DNA from: Aphrocallistes beatrix
Taxonomy: Eukaryota > Porifera > Hexactinellida > Sceptrulophora > Aphrocallistidae
Assembly: GCA_963281255.1 (NCBI GenBank)
Contig: OY725497.1
Coordinates: forward strand, 2,852,001-2,916,000
Reading direction: 5' to 3'
DNA: 64,000 bases
Part shown: piece by piece, positions 1 through 10,649 of the stretch
Position numbering within the stretch: the stretch's first letter is position 1
How the letters are laid out: every line of letters begins with the position of its first letter
Notes under the pieces: generated by a model
What the model was told of the DNA's origin: nothing
The model's database searches: none
The model's input: only the letters and a program-made list of their open reading frames with translations
Made by a program: the position numbers and the translations under genes

Positions 1-385
1 TATCTAGCGCGTAAAGAGTTGCAATTACCTGAGCCAAGTCATTTCCTTCATGAAGATCCAAAGTAACAAACAGGTCCTTCTCTGAGACCCCATGATCTTT
101 GCACCCTTTGATGAATTGATTAATATTTTCGTATTGCTTGAATACTAAACCTTCAGGAGGAGGCTTGCAATGTGCTTGGGGGATTGAACCAGGAAATATT
201 TTGTTAATCAACCTGCATAGCACACTACCATCTTTAAGCCATTCTTGAAAAGATCCTTTTTTCTTCTCATGTAATATACTCTCAATCCATTTTATACATT
301 CCCTTTCCGCATCCGCTGGATAGCTAGCCGATCTCTTCACAGCAAGATCTGCTGCTATTCCAGACTTCTCCGCTCTATGTGCCAT
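1..385 (-). CDS. Transgelin/calponin-like protein, N-terminal part, cut by window edge
   Basis: Actin-binding calponin-homology protein of the transgelin/calponin class, expected to act on cytoplasmic actin. Reading the minus strand from the ATG at 385 gives 128 uninterrupted codons up to the window edge. The protein starts MAHRAEKSG, then a single type-3 CH domain: helix with ECIKWIESIL near residue 30, the signature EWLKDGSVLCRLIN near residue 50, and the late-domain block ENINQFI..C...GV...DLF.T.DLHEG.DLAQV close to the edge. The N-terminal extension before the CH domain (GIAADLA..R) is also typical of transgelins. The C-terminal calponin repeat, if present, lies outside the window, so calponin and transgelin cannot be separated. 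No intron is visible in the part seen, although related animal genes usually have several. Confidence 0.93.
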   Translation of the reverse strand, partial: MAHRAEKSGIAADLAVKRSASYPADAERECIKWIESILHEKKKGSFQEWLKDGSVLCRLINKIFPGSIPQAHCKPPPEGLVFKQYENINQFIKGCKDHGVSEKDLFVTLDLHEGNDLAQVIATLYALD

Positions 386-1160
386 TTGAAATGAAGAGAA
401 TTTCTAATATATTACTTAAGTGGGTATATTATGAGAACGTTTATTTATAGGAAATCAAGGTTTTCAATTAAAATACCTGTTTTTATGCTGGATTGTTACC
501 ATATATGTTCATATGAGGAATCTGTTGTTTTTATTCTGAGGAGATACCATATACTTCAATTATGTAATACTTAGGAATTAGAGCGACATAGTTAAAACTG
601 ATTTATTACTCTGTCTTTTTAAGAATACCTAAAGTTCAACATATATCCACGAACTAGAATGTTTACCTCAGACAAAATTGATAAGCATACCAAACAAGGT
701 TATATCCATAAGAATGGGAAGCAGTAGGAATCTGTATCAATTAGAATATCAATCCTCTTAAAGTCAACTCTGGCTAAACTGAACTCATTCAGGGTAATTA
801 CTACAAGTATAATAGTATTCAGAATCAGTGCTTTTAACTACACTAAAAATACTAAGTTATTCCTAATTTGCTATGTTTTCAAATAGTAAGGTTTCAATTT
901 ATGGTACAATATAGTCTAAAAAATGGTAGAAAGGCGAATAATTCAATTCATTAGGGAACCACGCAGAAGCTTGGCACTCCCACAACGGTCGCGATCCATA
1001 GATCGGAGACGCGACGCCATAGTCCCCAAAAATACTCAGGTTTAAGACTTTCAACTTTCAATGACTTCATCATTTCAATAGTTCTAAATATAGGAACCTG
1101 TAAAGCCTAACATAGTTTGTTATTACTAATGGCCATTATTATACACTAGCGGCCATAAAG
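386..1160. other. Intergenic upstream of transgelin-like gene, no gene seen
   Basis: AT-rich DNA upstream of the transgelin-like start. A GC-richer patch around 958-1025 stands out in composition, but no open frame, tRNA box pair or inverted repeat supports a feature there. Confidence 0.5.
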
Positions 1161-2002
1161 AATTACCCACTCTAATTGTGTTGTAGTATTAGCTGTGGAG
1201 CCTACTATATTACACAAAGTTCTATGAAGATTATTTCAACAGAAACTTAAATTGTGTGAGATTTCCTATTTGTTTATCAACGTATGTATCAAGTTTAAGA
1301 AATTTTCTTGTAACCGATATAAATCCTAAATTGTAGTAAATTGGTAATTTTCTATTTTTGATGACGAGAAAGCCAAGAATAAGCTTAGAAACTCGAGGAA
1401 GATTGTTGTGCTAGAGGAAGAAGGCTATTCTTCAAAGCAAATAGCAAGTCGGGGTTGGTTGCTGCAGAAAGAGTCTCTCTTATCCTAAAAAAAAATATTG
1501 ACTGGATCTATTGTGGATCGGCCGATCCAGGGAAGACCCCGAAAAACCACCTCAAAAGAGGATAGATTAATCGTCCGTAAAAGTAAATCTGAACGATTTA
1601 AAACTGCTCCACAGATCTGTGCTGAAGTTACTACACAGTACGGTATAGATGTTTCCCTAACAACTACAAAAAGAAGATTAATCTATCCTCTTTTGAGGTG
1701 TTTTTTCGGGGTCTTCCCTGGATCTGCCGATCCACAATAGATCAATATTTTTTTTTTAGGATAAGAGAGACACTCTTTCTGCAGCAACCAACCCTACTTG
1801 CTATTGGCCTTGAAGAATAGCCTTCTTCCTCTAGCACAACAATCTTCCTCGAGTTTCTAAGCTTATTCTTGGCTTTCTCGTCATCAAAAATAGAAAATTA
1901 CCAATTTACTAGAATTTAGGATTTATATCGGTAGTAATCTTCATAGAACTTTGTAATATAGGCTCCACAGCTAATACTACAACACAATTAGAGTGGGTAA
2001 TT
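1161..2002. mobile_element. Tc1-like fold-back element with transposase HTH remnant
   Basis: The two ends are long inverted copies of each other: the AATTACCCACTC end at 1161 is matched by GAGTGGGTAATT ending at 2002, and matching sequence continues inward to about 1560 and 1690. The left arm carries extra sequence near 1232-1310 that the right arm lacks. Read on the plus strand, the left arm and centre encode the N-terminal DNA-binding region of a Tc1-type transposase: RKIVVLEEEGYSSKQIA near 1391-1450, then GRPRK (AT-hook-like) near 1528 and a second helix-turn-helix ending in TTTKRRL near 1680. The catalytic DDE part is absent. This looks like a head-to-head derivative of a Tc1 element that kept only the 5' part. 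Its transcript could form a long hairpin. Confidence 0.75.
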
Positions 2003-3509
2003 CGTGATATTTTGAGACAAATCGTGAGAATTAAGAGGCCTATCTATAAGTACAAGTAGTATCTAAGAATTAGCACATAATGCATGTAACTCACTAGGTC
2101 TGACTTTTCTAACGATTTTTATTGGGGACCAGCCCCCCCAATGTTTTCTATTGGGTGGGCCATGACCTCCCCGGTCCGTATGCCTATGTACCCAACGATA
2201 AGTATAAGTATTCGAGTTGAATGATCCAAAACTGAGATATTTTAATGTGTAACTCAATTTGACATCAAATATGAAGTATCATCCAAATCAGAGTGGGCGT
2301 AACTAAGCTTTCAATCCCTACTATTTACAGCATGGCCGTAGGAAGCGGAACGGCTGGTAAGGCCATGGCCTTCTTGTTCTATGGGCGATAAGGAGGATGA
2401 GCCTCACCACTCTTGATTAGTATAACGGCAATGGCCTTAACACTTTTTGTGAGCTTCCGATGACAATGTACAGTCAAACATCTCTATGATGAACCTCGGA
2501 GAAGAGATTTGTTCATTCTATGGAGGTGTTCATTTCAAATGAATATTACTCTTCATTTCCTTGCATTTATTTATATATTTCACAAATAATAGACATTTTA
2601 GATATTGCTTTTTCTACAGAAATACTGAAGTCCTCATGTTATGAATAAATTTCTTGCCCATAGCTAAATTTCATTCTGTATGTAAAAATGGCTAAGAAAG
2701 GATTAATATCCAATTCGGTGGAAAAGATTTAGATCCCCATCACAACCTTTATCGGAAATTACATTTAGACAAATATTGTCACATAAATATTGAATTAATA
2801 GTAACTCTTTTGTAAAAAAGTTTTATTATTAATTTGTACCCAATATATTAGTGAGTGAGGTCATAATTGGTTATTATTGTCGCTATTAAATATTTGTCCG
2901 GGTTTGCTCATGGAAAATATGGCAACGCTATTTACCATGAAACGCTCGAGCAATTGAATTTTGTTGTATTTTAATAATTAATTGAATTAGTGGCATATTT
3001 AAAACGAAATACTTCGTACGTACGTATTAGATAAAAACTATATATAATATTATCATATACGTCTAGGCTCCTGGAGCGGAAGTTCATTATGGGACCCTAG
3101 GGTCCTAGGGTGAATTTTCAAACTGGGAATAGGCACCTGGAGGGGACCTGAAGTGTTAATCTATAAAATGTGATGTCATCATACAAATGGCGATCGAACC
3201 ACATTATTTACTCCTAAATCTGTTTGTTTTAGCTCTACAACCTTCCTACTTATCAAGGAAAAAAGAAGGGAAGAGAAGCAAGGAAAAGGTAGATAAATCA
3301 CCATGTATGCTATCCTTAAACCTCATTCTACCCCTTTTTATTTATTTATTATTTATATATTTACTTTTATATTTATTTATATACTATTTATTTTGTAAAT
3401 ATATTTATTCATTTATGTTTTAGCTTATTGTATTAACGATTAGTTTGCTTATACAATCCAGTTTAGTTCATTCAAATTAGCATATAACTTGCTCGAAAAA
3501 CTAAAATAT
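2003..3509. other. Intergenic, low complexity, no gene
   Basis: No convincing coding frame. It holds a GC-rich patch at 2115-2195 with short inverted C/G runs, another near 2330-2460, and a TTTATTTATTTA-rich tract at 3340-3420 that generates a spurious hydrophobic frame. Confidence 0.5.
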
Positions 3510-3660
3510 AGGTGACAAATGACATCACAATTCCGTGATAGTTGACACTTTTGTCTGAGACGAGAACTTGCTCGAGCCAAGAACAAAATATTCCGGTGTG
3601 CCAAAAATCAGCTTTCTGCAACTGTTAGTTTCTTCAATCAATTCGTTACGGAGATATAGC
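3510..3660 (-). mobile_element. Helitron-like fragment (family A), old copy
   Basis: Diverged minus-strand piece of the repeat whose intact copy lies at 36803-37331. Recognisable blocks are the ATGACATCACAATTCC stretch, the (GAG)CTCAGA-type stretch, GCCAAAAATCAGCTTTCTG and CTTCAATCAATTCGTTAC. Both termini are missing. Confidence 0.6.
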
Positions 3661-4205
3661 TACGTGTAGATCATAAATATACAAGTATATATCAGGTCCG
3701 GTTGATACGGTTTTAACCGGACCAATTGAGTAATCCGAATATTTAGAATCTAAGATTGATTACAAATATCACATTTGTAGGAACTGCGGTATTTTGAATG
3801 AATTATCCTCCAATTACAGACACTCTGTATAATTGAGATACTGGAAAATCGGGACGAAATATAAAATCCCTATCAGTTCCGATTAGCTTAGCGGAGTATA
3901 TTGTATACTATGATCAATATTAAATCCTTAGTACAGTCAACAACCGTTAATTCGAATACCCTTTAATTTGAACTTTCACTAATTCGAACAAATTTGATTT
4001 TCCTTGAAAGGTATTATACTATAAATTCCGTTCGGTAATTCGAACTTTTGCAATTTTAACAAATTTTGTTATTCATTGAAAATTTATAAAGAATTCCAGA
4101 TAAATCCATCGGAGAAAATTCAAACATTAATATTACTTTAATTCTAAGCATTATTATTTACTAAATCAAATGTAATTATAGTGTTGGGTATGTGTATTTC
4201 ATCTA
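3661..4205. other. Intergenic, AATTCGAA-rich
   Basis: No gene. A short inverted pair, GGTCCGGTT at about 3695 and AACCGGACC at about 3714, and several AATTCGAA motifs between 3950 and 4110 suggest a decayed repeat. Confidence 0.4.
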
Positions 4206-4976
4206 CAGGGTGGGACATAAGTTCTGTCCCAAGCTTCATTAGGTATAAAATTTTTTATACTCAAACAGTCTTAGTTATTATGGTCTTTAGAGATTGTAAT
4301 TCGAATACTTTCAACGATTTAAAAATATTTTTCGAGTCTGAGACCTAAAACTGTGTTTTGTATGGTGAGTTTGGTGAATAAAAAATGTGCCCTGGTTCGC
4401 AGCGAAAATCGCAAATCAGGTCCCGCTGCTTCTGTATAAATTGTCTACATAATCGATGTTCCATGACGATTTAACACCAGATACCTTTCATTCACCATAG
4501 AAATATTTCACGAATCCACTGAACTCATTTTCAGACATAAGAAAAAGTTATTCATTCGCAGTTCAAATTAGGTATATTTTGCAAAATTCCCTAAAATGGC
4601 ACTTTTTTCACATCACAAAAAAATCTGATCCAATTTGTCCCCAAAATCCACTGATCTTCACATCGTATATTTCTACAAATTTAGAGTGTTCGAGGAAAAT
4701 GTGAGAGCTATTTTTTCCGAGAATTTGAAGACTCTAGAAAGATAATTCGAAAAGCAGTGGCCTCTGATTCGCGATTTTCGCTGCGAACCAGGACACATTT
4801 TTTATTCACCAAACTCACCGTACAAAACACAGTCTAGGTCTCAGACTCGAAAAATCTTTTTAAATCGTTGAAAGTATTCGAATTACAACCTCTAAAGACA
4901 ATAATAACTAATATTGTTTGAGTATAAGAAATTTTATACCAAATAAAGCTTGGGACAGAACTTATGGCCCACCCTG
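4206..4976. mobile_element. Palindromic MITE, CAGGGTGG termini, TA target duplication (family B)
   Basis: Begins CAGGGTGGGACATAAG and ends in the reverse complement (CCACCCTG), flanked on both sides by TA, as in Tc1/mariner-derived MITEs. The arms are long: the block GTTTGAGTATAA plus TTTATACC, the block ending in AAAACACAG, and CTGGTTCGCAGCGAAAATCGC each occur once in each orientation. No coding capacity. Partial copies lie at 30001-30714, 37640-37855 and 45850-46125. No matching transposase is in the window. Confidence 0.8.
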
Positions 4977-5559
4977 TACATGTTTCAGTTATCAGGTGGA
5001 GTCATAATATCTATATAGGTTGATAGTCCCTCGAAATATAAAATGCATGGTGCTTGTATCCCCTCACCACCTCCAAAACTGACTGGCTTTCCTGTATCTC
5101 ACAAATGTTACAAATGTTAGATTTGTCGGCTCTAAGAAAATAAAATTTTGCATTTCATTGTACAAGTAAGTAAACAAGACACAATATATATAACAGGCTT
5201 CTTCAGTTACCTAATTAGTTACTGTATTGATATATTTGAGGATATAAGATACTACAAAGATTTCTGAAATTCTGCGCGGAGCCTTACTCAGAGCATTGTT
5301 TAGTGTCTATCAATGATGAATTCTGAAATTATTGCGCTGCAAGTAGATTTAGGATATTAAATCTGAAATCCTGAAATCCTTTGAAGTATTCTGTGAGTCA
5401 GTCCAGAGCAGAGCTGAGTATTAGGTGAGTGGATAGCTTAGCCACCGATATTTAGTTAATTTGATAGGCAAATTTATGCTCTGAGTACCGCTACTATCAG
5501 TCTGTATCTTGTTTAGCCAGTTACTTTCTTATTTATTTATGCAATACTAAGATTTCCAG

Positions 5560-6297
5560 CTCTTGTATTTTGATAGGGAAAGTTGGATTGGGTCGGATAC
5601 CACATTCGAGGATGATATTGAATCAGACTTAGACACAGAGCTTTACATGATGAAACATAAGCTCTTTTGTACCCAATACAATAGTGACAATGACTCAGTG
5701 GTTTCTTATGAAGATGAAAATTTGATATTAATATCTCGACCATCTGAGTACACACTAACTATGGATGGCGATGACGATGACGTGATAAAAGGTGGAAACA
5801 AAGATAGAACATCGAAACAGCGATCAAAAAGTACGAAACAGCCAGATTATTCTGTTTTAAATCCATTTGACATCTGGAGAGACAGCTCCGGATCTGAAAC
5901 AGACTATGAATCATTTCCAAAGCTGACTCCGGAAGAACTTCTCTACTACGAGCAATTCATCAACACGGCAGAAAATCCCAATTGTCAACATCCGTTGGCA
6001 CTTGTATATCTCATCAATCATTTTCTAACCCACTCCACTCCAGTTGGCAGACAGTACTACCTAAATGCAGATGAAGAAGGGCCAGAACCCTCGAAGATTT
6101 TGTTCAAAATGTTCAAACATAAAGTTAGGAGTAATCCCGTACTATCCCTGGACCTTGATGATGCATTCCCATCCGATCAAGTAACTCCTCCAATTGCTTT
6201 CCAAACATCTGACGAGACAGGACGTCGTAGAGAAGGGACTAAGAAATTAGTTGACGATTCCTCGAATAAGGAAGAACTAGTTCTATCTTTTATATAA
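5560..6297 (+). CDS. Acidic orphan protein, 3' exon (about 246 codons)
   Basis: I do not recognise this gene. The frame is open from a probable splice acceptor (TTCCAG ending at 5559) to a TAA at 6295-6297; an AATAAA lies at 6394. The first in-frame ATG is at 5647, giving at least 216 residues; if the acceptor is used, coding begins upstream. A strong donor-like GTGAGT near 5421 could close a 5' untranslated exon. The protein is strongly acidic, with D/E clusters near residues 15-25 and a DGDDDD run near residue 70. A lysine/serine segment follows, then a more ordered centre beginning LTPEELLYYEQF and a low-complexity tail. No membrane segment or known motif is visible. It could be the C-terminal exon of a larger scaffold or nuclear protein. 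Confidence 0.55.
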   Translation, partial: LLYFDRESWIGSDTTFEDDIESDLDTELYMMKHKLFCTQYNSDNDSVVSYEDENLILISRPSEYTLTMDGDDDDVIKGGNKDRTSKQRSKSTKQPDYSVLNPFDIWRDSSGSETDYESFPKLTPEELLYYEQFINTAENPNCQHPLALVYLINHFLTHSTPVGRQYYLNADEEGPEPSKILFKMFKHKVRSNPVLSLDLDDAFPSDQVTPPIAFQTSDETGRRREGTKKLVDDSSNKEELVLSFI

Positions 6298-6393
6298 GTA
6301 CGAATAATAGGGTGTTTCCATTGTTAAAATTATAGGGGTTTATTTTTAATATTTTCATTAATATCTGTATTTGTCTTATCTGTTAGGCTTTGT

Positions 6394-6399
6394 AATAAA
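6394..6399 (+). promoter_or_regulatory. Poly(A) signal of acidic orphan gene
   Basis: AATAAA about 97 bases after the stop codon at 6297, in the expected orientation and distance. Confidence 0.5.
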
Positions 6400-7173
6400 T
6401 AATAGATATTATTTATTCTCAATATAGAGTTTATCGAACTACAATATAGAGTTTATCGAACTACACACTACATCCCCACAGAAAATCTGAAAAACGCCAA
6501 CCTTTTAATATACACCTCTAATTTCACTAATTTTGCTAATAATGCGGTTTAATTGATTTGGGGTTACTAATAGTATAGTACTAGTTACAATAAAAAATCT
6601 CAGTCAACGGTACCGCCTCTGATCCTGAACCACGAGACTCTGATATCCTAGGGGTGAACTATCCTGTGGGAGGGAAGCACCGCGCTGATTGGTAAGAATC
6701 AATTATTAGAGAATTTGTAGTAAAAAGAATTTATAGAAAAATTCGGTATCTGGGCATAGGCAGCGTTCAAAACTTTATTTTTGAGAGATCTTTGGAAAAC
6801 TATTTTATTTATAGCAAAAAATTAAATTCACAAATCATGCAGGATCGGTAATTCCTTATTTAGCAAGGGTTAGTCTCCTCCGAACCCGCAGCTTTGAAAT
6901 TAGCTAAAGGACGCGGCCCATAAACACAGCTACTGCCAGGCGTTTTAGAAAAATTATCCTAAGAAATATTTTAAAACTTAGTGTAATTCCACATTCTGGG
7001 GTTGATGACACAACTTAAAATGTTGCGTTACCAACTCCAGAATGTGGAAACACACTTTCATCCCGTTTGGGGGCATTTGTACGGTTTAGTTTCATTTTCA
7101 ACAATTTAGAACAGGTACACCTTTTATTCGAGGTGATTAATTATCTCGTTGGCTACACCTGTATGTCACCAAA
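6400..7173. other. Intergenic, no gene
   Basis: No supported frame. A 24-base sequence is tandemly duplicated near 6421-6465 (ATATAGAGTTTATCGAACTAC repeated). A short inverted pair TTCCACATTCTGG / CCAGAATGTGGAA lies at about 6988 and 7033, possibly the termini of a tiny MITE. Confidence 0.4.
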
Positions 7174-7294
7174 TGTAAAATCGGCCAAGATTTTGGACAG
7201 TTTGGTCCAGCCAAACTTTTTGACCAGTCCAAACTTTCGGTCCAGACCCAATACTTTGCTGGACCAAACTGTCCAAAATCTTGGCCGATTTACA
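7174..7294. repeat. Inverted repeat, about 37-bp arms
   Basis: Left arm 7174-7211 and right arm 7258-7294 are reverse complements with a single one-base difference in an A run; both contain TCGGCCAAGATTTTGGACAG or its complement. The loop (about 46 bases) contains related TTTGGTCC/GGACC units. The structure resembles a small MITE or a transcribed hairpin. Confidence 0.75.
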
Positions 7295-7884
7295 TCTTGG
7301 TCCATGACATATATACAAAACTTAGGGTTTTAACTTCCAGGCATGTCTTTTTATGTATTTAATTTCGTGATATGGAAATTAAAATGTCTACTTCAGATAT
7401 TGAACTTCGTCTGCCATAGATTAATATAGACGGAAATATCCACCTTGAGAAAATACAAATAAACGAACACTCCTTTGAATTTTCCCTTGGATCCCTCCAA
7501 TCTTTAACAAAAGAAATATTCAACAAAAGAAATATCAACAAAAGAAATATCCAGAAAAAATTTTAAACTTAAGGTGGTCAAATATCATTGTACATCAATT
7601 CTTATCAAATCTCATACGGGATTTGAATTTCCTTCCTGTAACCTGATTACCACTTTGTGCTTCGCGCCAATTCATCACAAGCGTTTGCGAGTATATTTAG
7701 GTTTTAGTCAACATAGTGATAATGATACAATGTAAAAAAGTGGGGGGCAGTGCCCCCTCGCGCCCCCCCAAGCGAAAAAAGTGGGGGGCGGCGCCCCCCC
7801 CCAAAACACCACTGCTAATACTGATTGCATTAATTAAATAATGACAATTATGCGGATGAGCTGAAACATGTTTCCAATTAACAG
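7295..7884. other. Intergenic with C/G homopolymer-rich repeat
   Basis: No gene supported. At 7740-7810 two copies of a GTGGGGGGC(A/G)G(T/C)GCCCCC unit form strong short hairpins, probably the remains of a MITE. Confidence 0.4.
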
Positions 7885-8360
7885 TGGCCTTGTCTAATTT
7901 TGATAAACTCTCTGAGGACTCCTGGGACGTGGAGCATATCCAATTCTACCGTGATCAGATATTGAAATAGAAAGATTTCCATATAAACTTGTTACTCATG
8001 ATCAGAAAACGGAGATAGAACAAGGAGAAGTTATGTGGGTAACTCTTTTGCCTTTTACATCACTATTTGTTTGTCCTAAACGTTTTCTCTTAGAACACTC
8101 CATCAGAATTCCCTAATAATTCAACTTTGATTGAATTATATTTCAATATTGCACTCTCCTCTCTTGAAGTGGTGCTGAACTTAGAAATCAACAGGGATCA
8201 ATTATTGAATGAAAACCTATTCACCCGCCTAATCATCGCTGGATTGGAATGTAAAAAATGGAGATATCTTTTAAAGTTACGTACCCAGTTTCCTTCATTG
8301 AAATGCTTTCCAAATCCCTCTCTCTCTATGATTATCGCGGCTTTAACTACTGTTTGTTAG
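7885..8360 (+). pseudogene. Broken or partial gene, last exons; short 55-bp intron
   Basis: Function not recognised. Three coding-like blocks line up. From an acceptor (AACAG) at 7884 a frame reads SNFDKLSEDSWDVEHIQFYRDQ and then hits TAG near 7972. From about 7959, shifted by one base, the frame reads DIEIERFPYKLVTHDQKTEI and ends GEVMW at 8038. It joins in phase 0 across a GT-AG intron (8039-8093, GTAACT to TTTTCTCTTAG) to an 88-codon exon (8094-8357) rich in Leu/Ile helices, followed by TAG. The only interruption is the frameshift near 7958, so this may be a recent pseudogene, an assembly indel, or a gene with an unrecognised small intron. No upstream exons were found. Confidence 0.45.
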
Positions 8361-9215
8361 GAACTAGATTTCTTTTTTTATGAATCCTGATATATTTTTG
8401 GTCTACAGTTTATTCTATGAATCATTTTATATTACTAGCAAGATTTCTTACACTCGTATATTAGTAAATTGACATTTTAAAAACATCCAAAGTATGTGAT
8501 TTTGTTGCTAAGTCGAGGCCCACACGGCTCAACTATTTATTGGGTTCCCTTTCCGGGATCTTTCTCCATTTACATAGCCTAAAGGTACAAAATGTAACAG
8601 AGAAGGAATAGGATTTTAATTATTACGACCTACAACATAACTTTGGAGGTGATTCTTCTATTGAATGCCATAGGGGATCTAGGTTAGGAGTTCTTTACTA
8701 CTTTTCCAGGGTTATAGAAAAAAATTATTCTGTACAGAGAGGAATTTGTTCATACAAGTGTACGTTTAAAAGCATTTCACAGAGACCAGACACTTTACAG
8801 CATCATTTCCTGAACCCCCTCGTTACCTACAAAACAAGTTGCGTGGGAACAGTCATACTTTATCCTGACATTAAGTATTCAATCAGTTTATCATGTTCTT
8901 GGAATTTGACATGAACAGTTTGCTACTCTTAAGGATGGGCACAATTTATAAAGTGTTGTATTTTTCACCTCTGATCAATATTTGGGGAAGTTTTTTGAGT
9001 GATCTGAACCTACTTTTGCGAAGATCTTAAAGCCACATATGATATGCAATGTCTGTCCACTAACCTGAAATGTTTTAAGACATATTTATAGACCCGACGT
9101 CACACAAATTAATACAGTGAACCAAGTGTAGATATTCGTTAGTAGTATCTCCAAATGATAATAACTGTAAACTCCTTTTAGGAATAAACTGGTTTACTGG
9201 ACTGAATCATTTTGT
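8361..9215. other. Intergenic, no gene
   Basis: AT-rich with no supported frame, repeat end or RNA gene. Confidence 0.4.
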
Positions 9216-9775
9216 TAGGGCATTGGTCAATCGTGAAAAAGAAGATCGCGATCCAGATCCAGATCCTAGCTGATATTATGATCGCTGATCTCGATCAAGA
9301 TCACATTTCAAAAAGGATCGCTACCCTGATATCCATTTCTCCGATCGTTTTGTAATTGATAGAACCTGTGCATATTTTTGTCATATTTAAATGCATTATC
9401 AGATCCTACGCTTGTTATCGATCCTCCAATAGCAAAAACACTTCTTGTCTCCCTGGGTCATCTTCTTCTCTCTCCAATTTAACCGATGACCCGGGGTCCA
9501 TTCTATATACAGCATGGAAAGGCTTCCCTGCCAAAAATGACTTAACCGGAAATGAGTTCGCAAAATCCAAGTCATTGATGAGTTTAATGTATTTTAACAA
9601 ATGAGATCAGTATGATGAGAGGGACAAACAGTTACAATTTTCTCCTCAAAGTAACCGAGTTTCTTGAAAAAAAATTTAACTAAAAAGGTCGCAATCTTCC
9701 TTCTGATCGTTTGAACAAAAAAGATCAACGATCCCCAATCAATGATTGAAAAAGTATCGCGATCCTGATGCAGCA
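9216..9775. repeat. GATC-rich repeat element
   Basis: Starts with TAGGGCATTGGTCAATCG and is filled with GATC, GATCG and GATCC motifs, ending near GTATCGCGATCCTGATG. A related piece at 23960-24102 ends GATCCTAATGCCCTA, the complement of the start, so TAGGGCATT probably marks the termini of a non-autonomous element. Short frames inside it are not coding. Confidence 0.5.
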
Positions 9776-10311
9776 ACCAATGATGGTTCGAGCCTAATTC
9801 CCTAAATTTAGTTCATTCAGTATCATTTAATTGACCTGAAAATGATTAAAAAGGACTTGAAATGACCTGATGCGATATCAATTACCTGACTGACCTGATT
9901 GTAATTATTTTCATAAGGACCTGACCTATTTAATGCGCTTCGCTTGTTGAATAACGTTATTTTGTTGTTAAATAATGCAATTTACCCGAATAAACCACAC
10001 CAAAATTGCAAAATTAACGCGCTTTCCAATAATCCTGAGGGAAACACTGACCTGACCTGAAAACTAGGCAGAACCTTCAGGAGCACGCTCCTTTCAAAGT
10101 GGTAGGAGCGGAAAGTAGAGTGCACTCCATATTTGGAGCGATCTCCTTTTAATGAAGTTGTGATTTCCCCAGATATCCCAAGAATTTTCTCTATGTTTCC
10201 TCACTGAAATAAAATTGTAGGTTTCGATTTATATTATAAATTAGATTTAAAAAATTGACGCTGGAATCTATCACTTAGTAATCAAATCTTTCATTAATTA
10301 TTATTTATAAT
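9776..10311. other. Intergenic with TGACCTGA motifs
   Basis: No gene. GACCTGA/TGACCTG motifs recur about ten times between 9830 and 10065, and an inverted GGAGC(A/G) block near 10080-10145 suggests decayed short repeats. Confidence 0.4.
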
Positions 10312-10543
10312 GGGGCTGTCCACACGTTACGTAACGCTTCTAAGGGGGGGTCGGGTAAAACTTGACAGGGTGTGACATAGGGCCCGGGGGTAAGGGAGCC
10401 TATTAGTGGTTGCGTCACGTAACGCAGTATTGGAGGGAAAAGCTGAATAATAGATGAATTTTCCTTGCTAAAATGTATAAATCATATAGAATGTGTTCAA
10501 TGAAATGGTTTTAGCGTTACGTAATTACCACTTGAACGGCCCC
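10312..10543. mobile_element. Short MITE with GGGGC termini and ACGTAACG subterminal motifs
   Basis: Begins GGGGCTGTCCACACGTTACG and ends with TTACGTAATTACC plus GAACGGCCCC, giving imperfect inverted ends. AAT on both sides may be a 3-bp target duplication, as in PIF/Harbinger-type MITEs. GTTACGTAA motifs occur at both ends and centrally (CACGTAACGC). It lies about 105 bases upstream of the borealin start and might carry promoter sequence for it; that is inference. Confidence 0.6.
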
Positions 10544-10649
10544 AATGATATAATTAGATTAAAAGGTTAACTAATCTGGGATCTAAATAGTACATTAAAC
10601 GCTGGAGTCGAGCACTTTGTTACGTAATTATTAAATTCAACTATTAGCT

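Noticed and set aside
958..1030. GC-richer patch suspected to be a small RNA gene
   Set aside because: No promoter boxes, no stable cloverleaf or known snRNA sequence recognised.
9776..9800. GGTTCGAGCCT, resembling a tRNA B box
   Set aside because: No matching A box or cloverleaf upstream; it belongs to repeat sequence. No tRNA was recognised by eye in the window.
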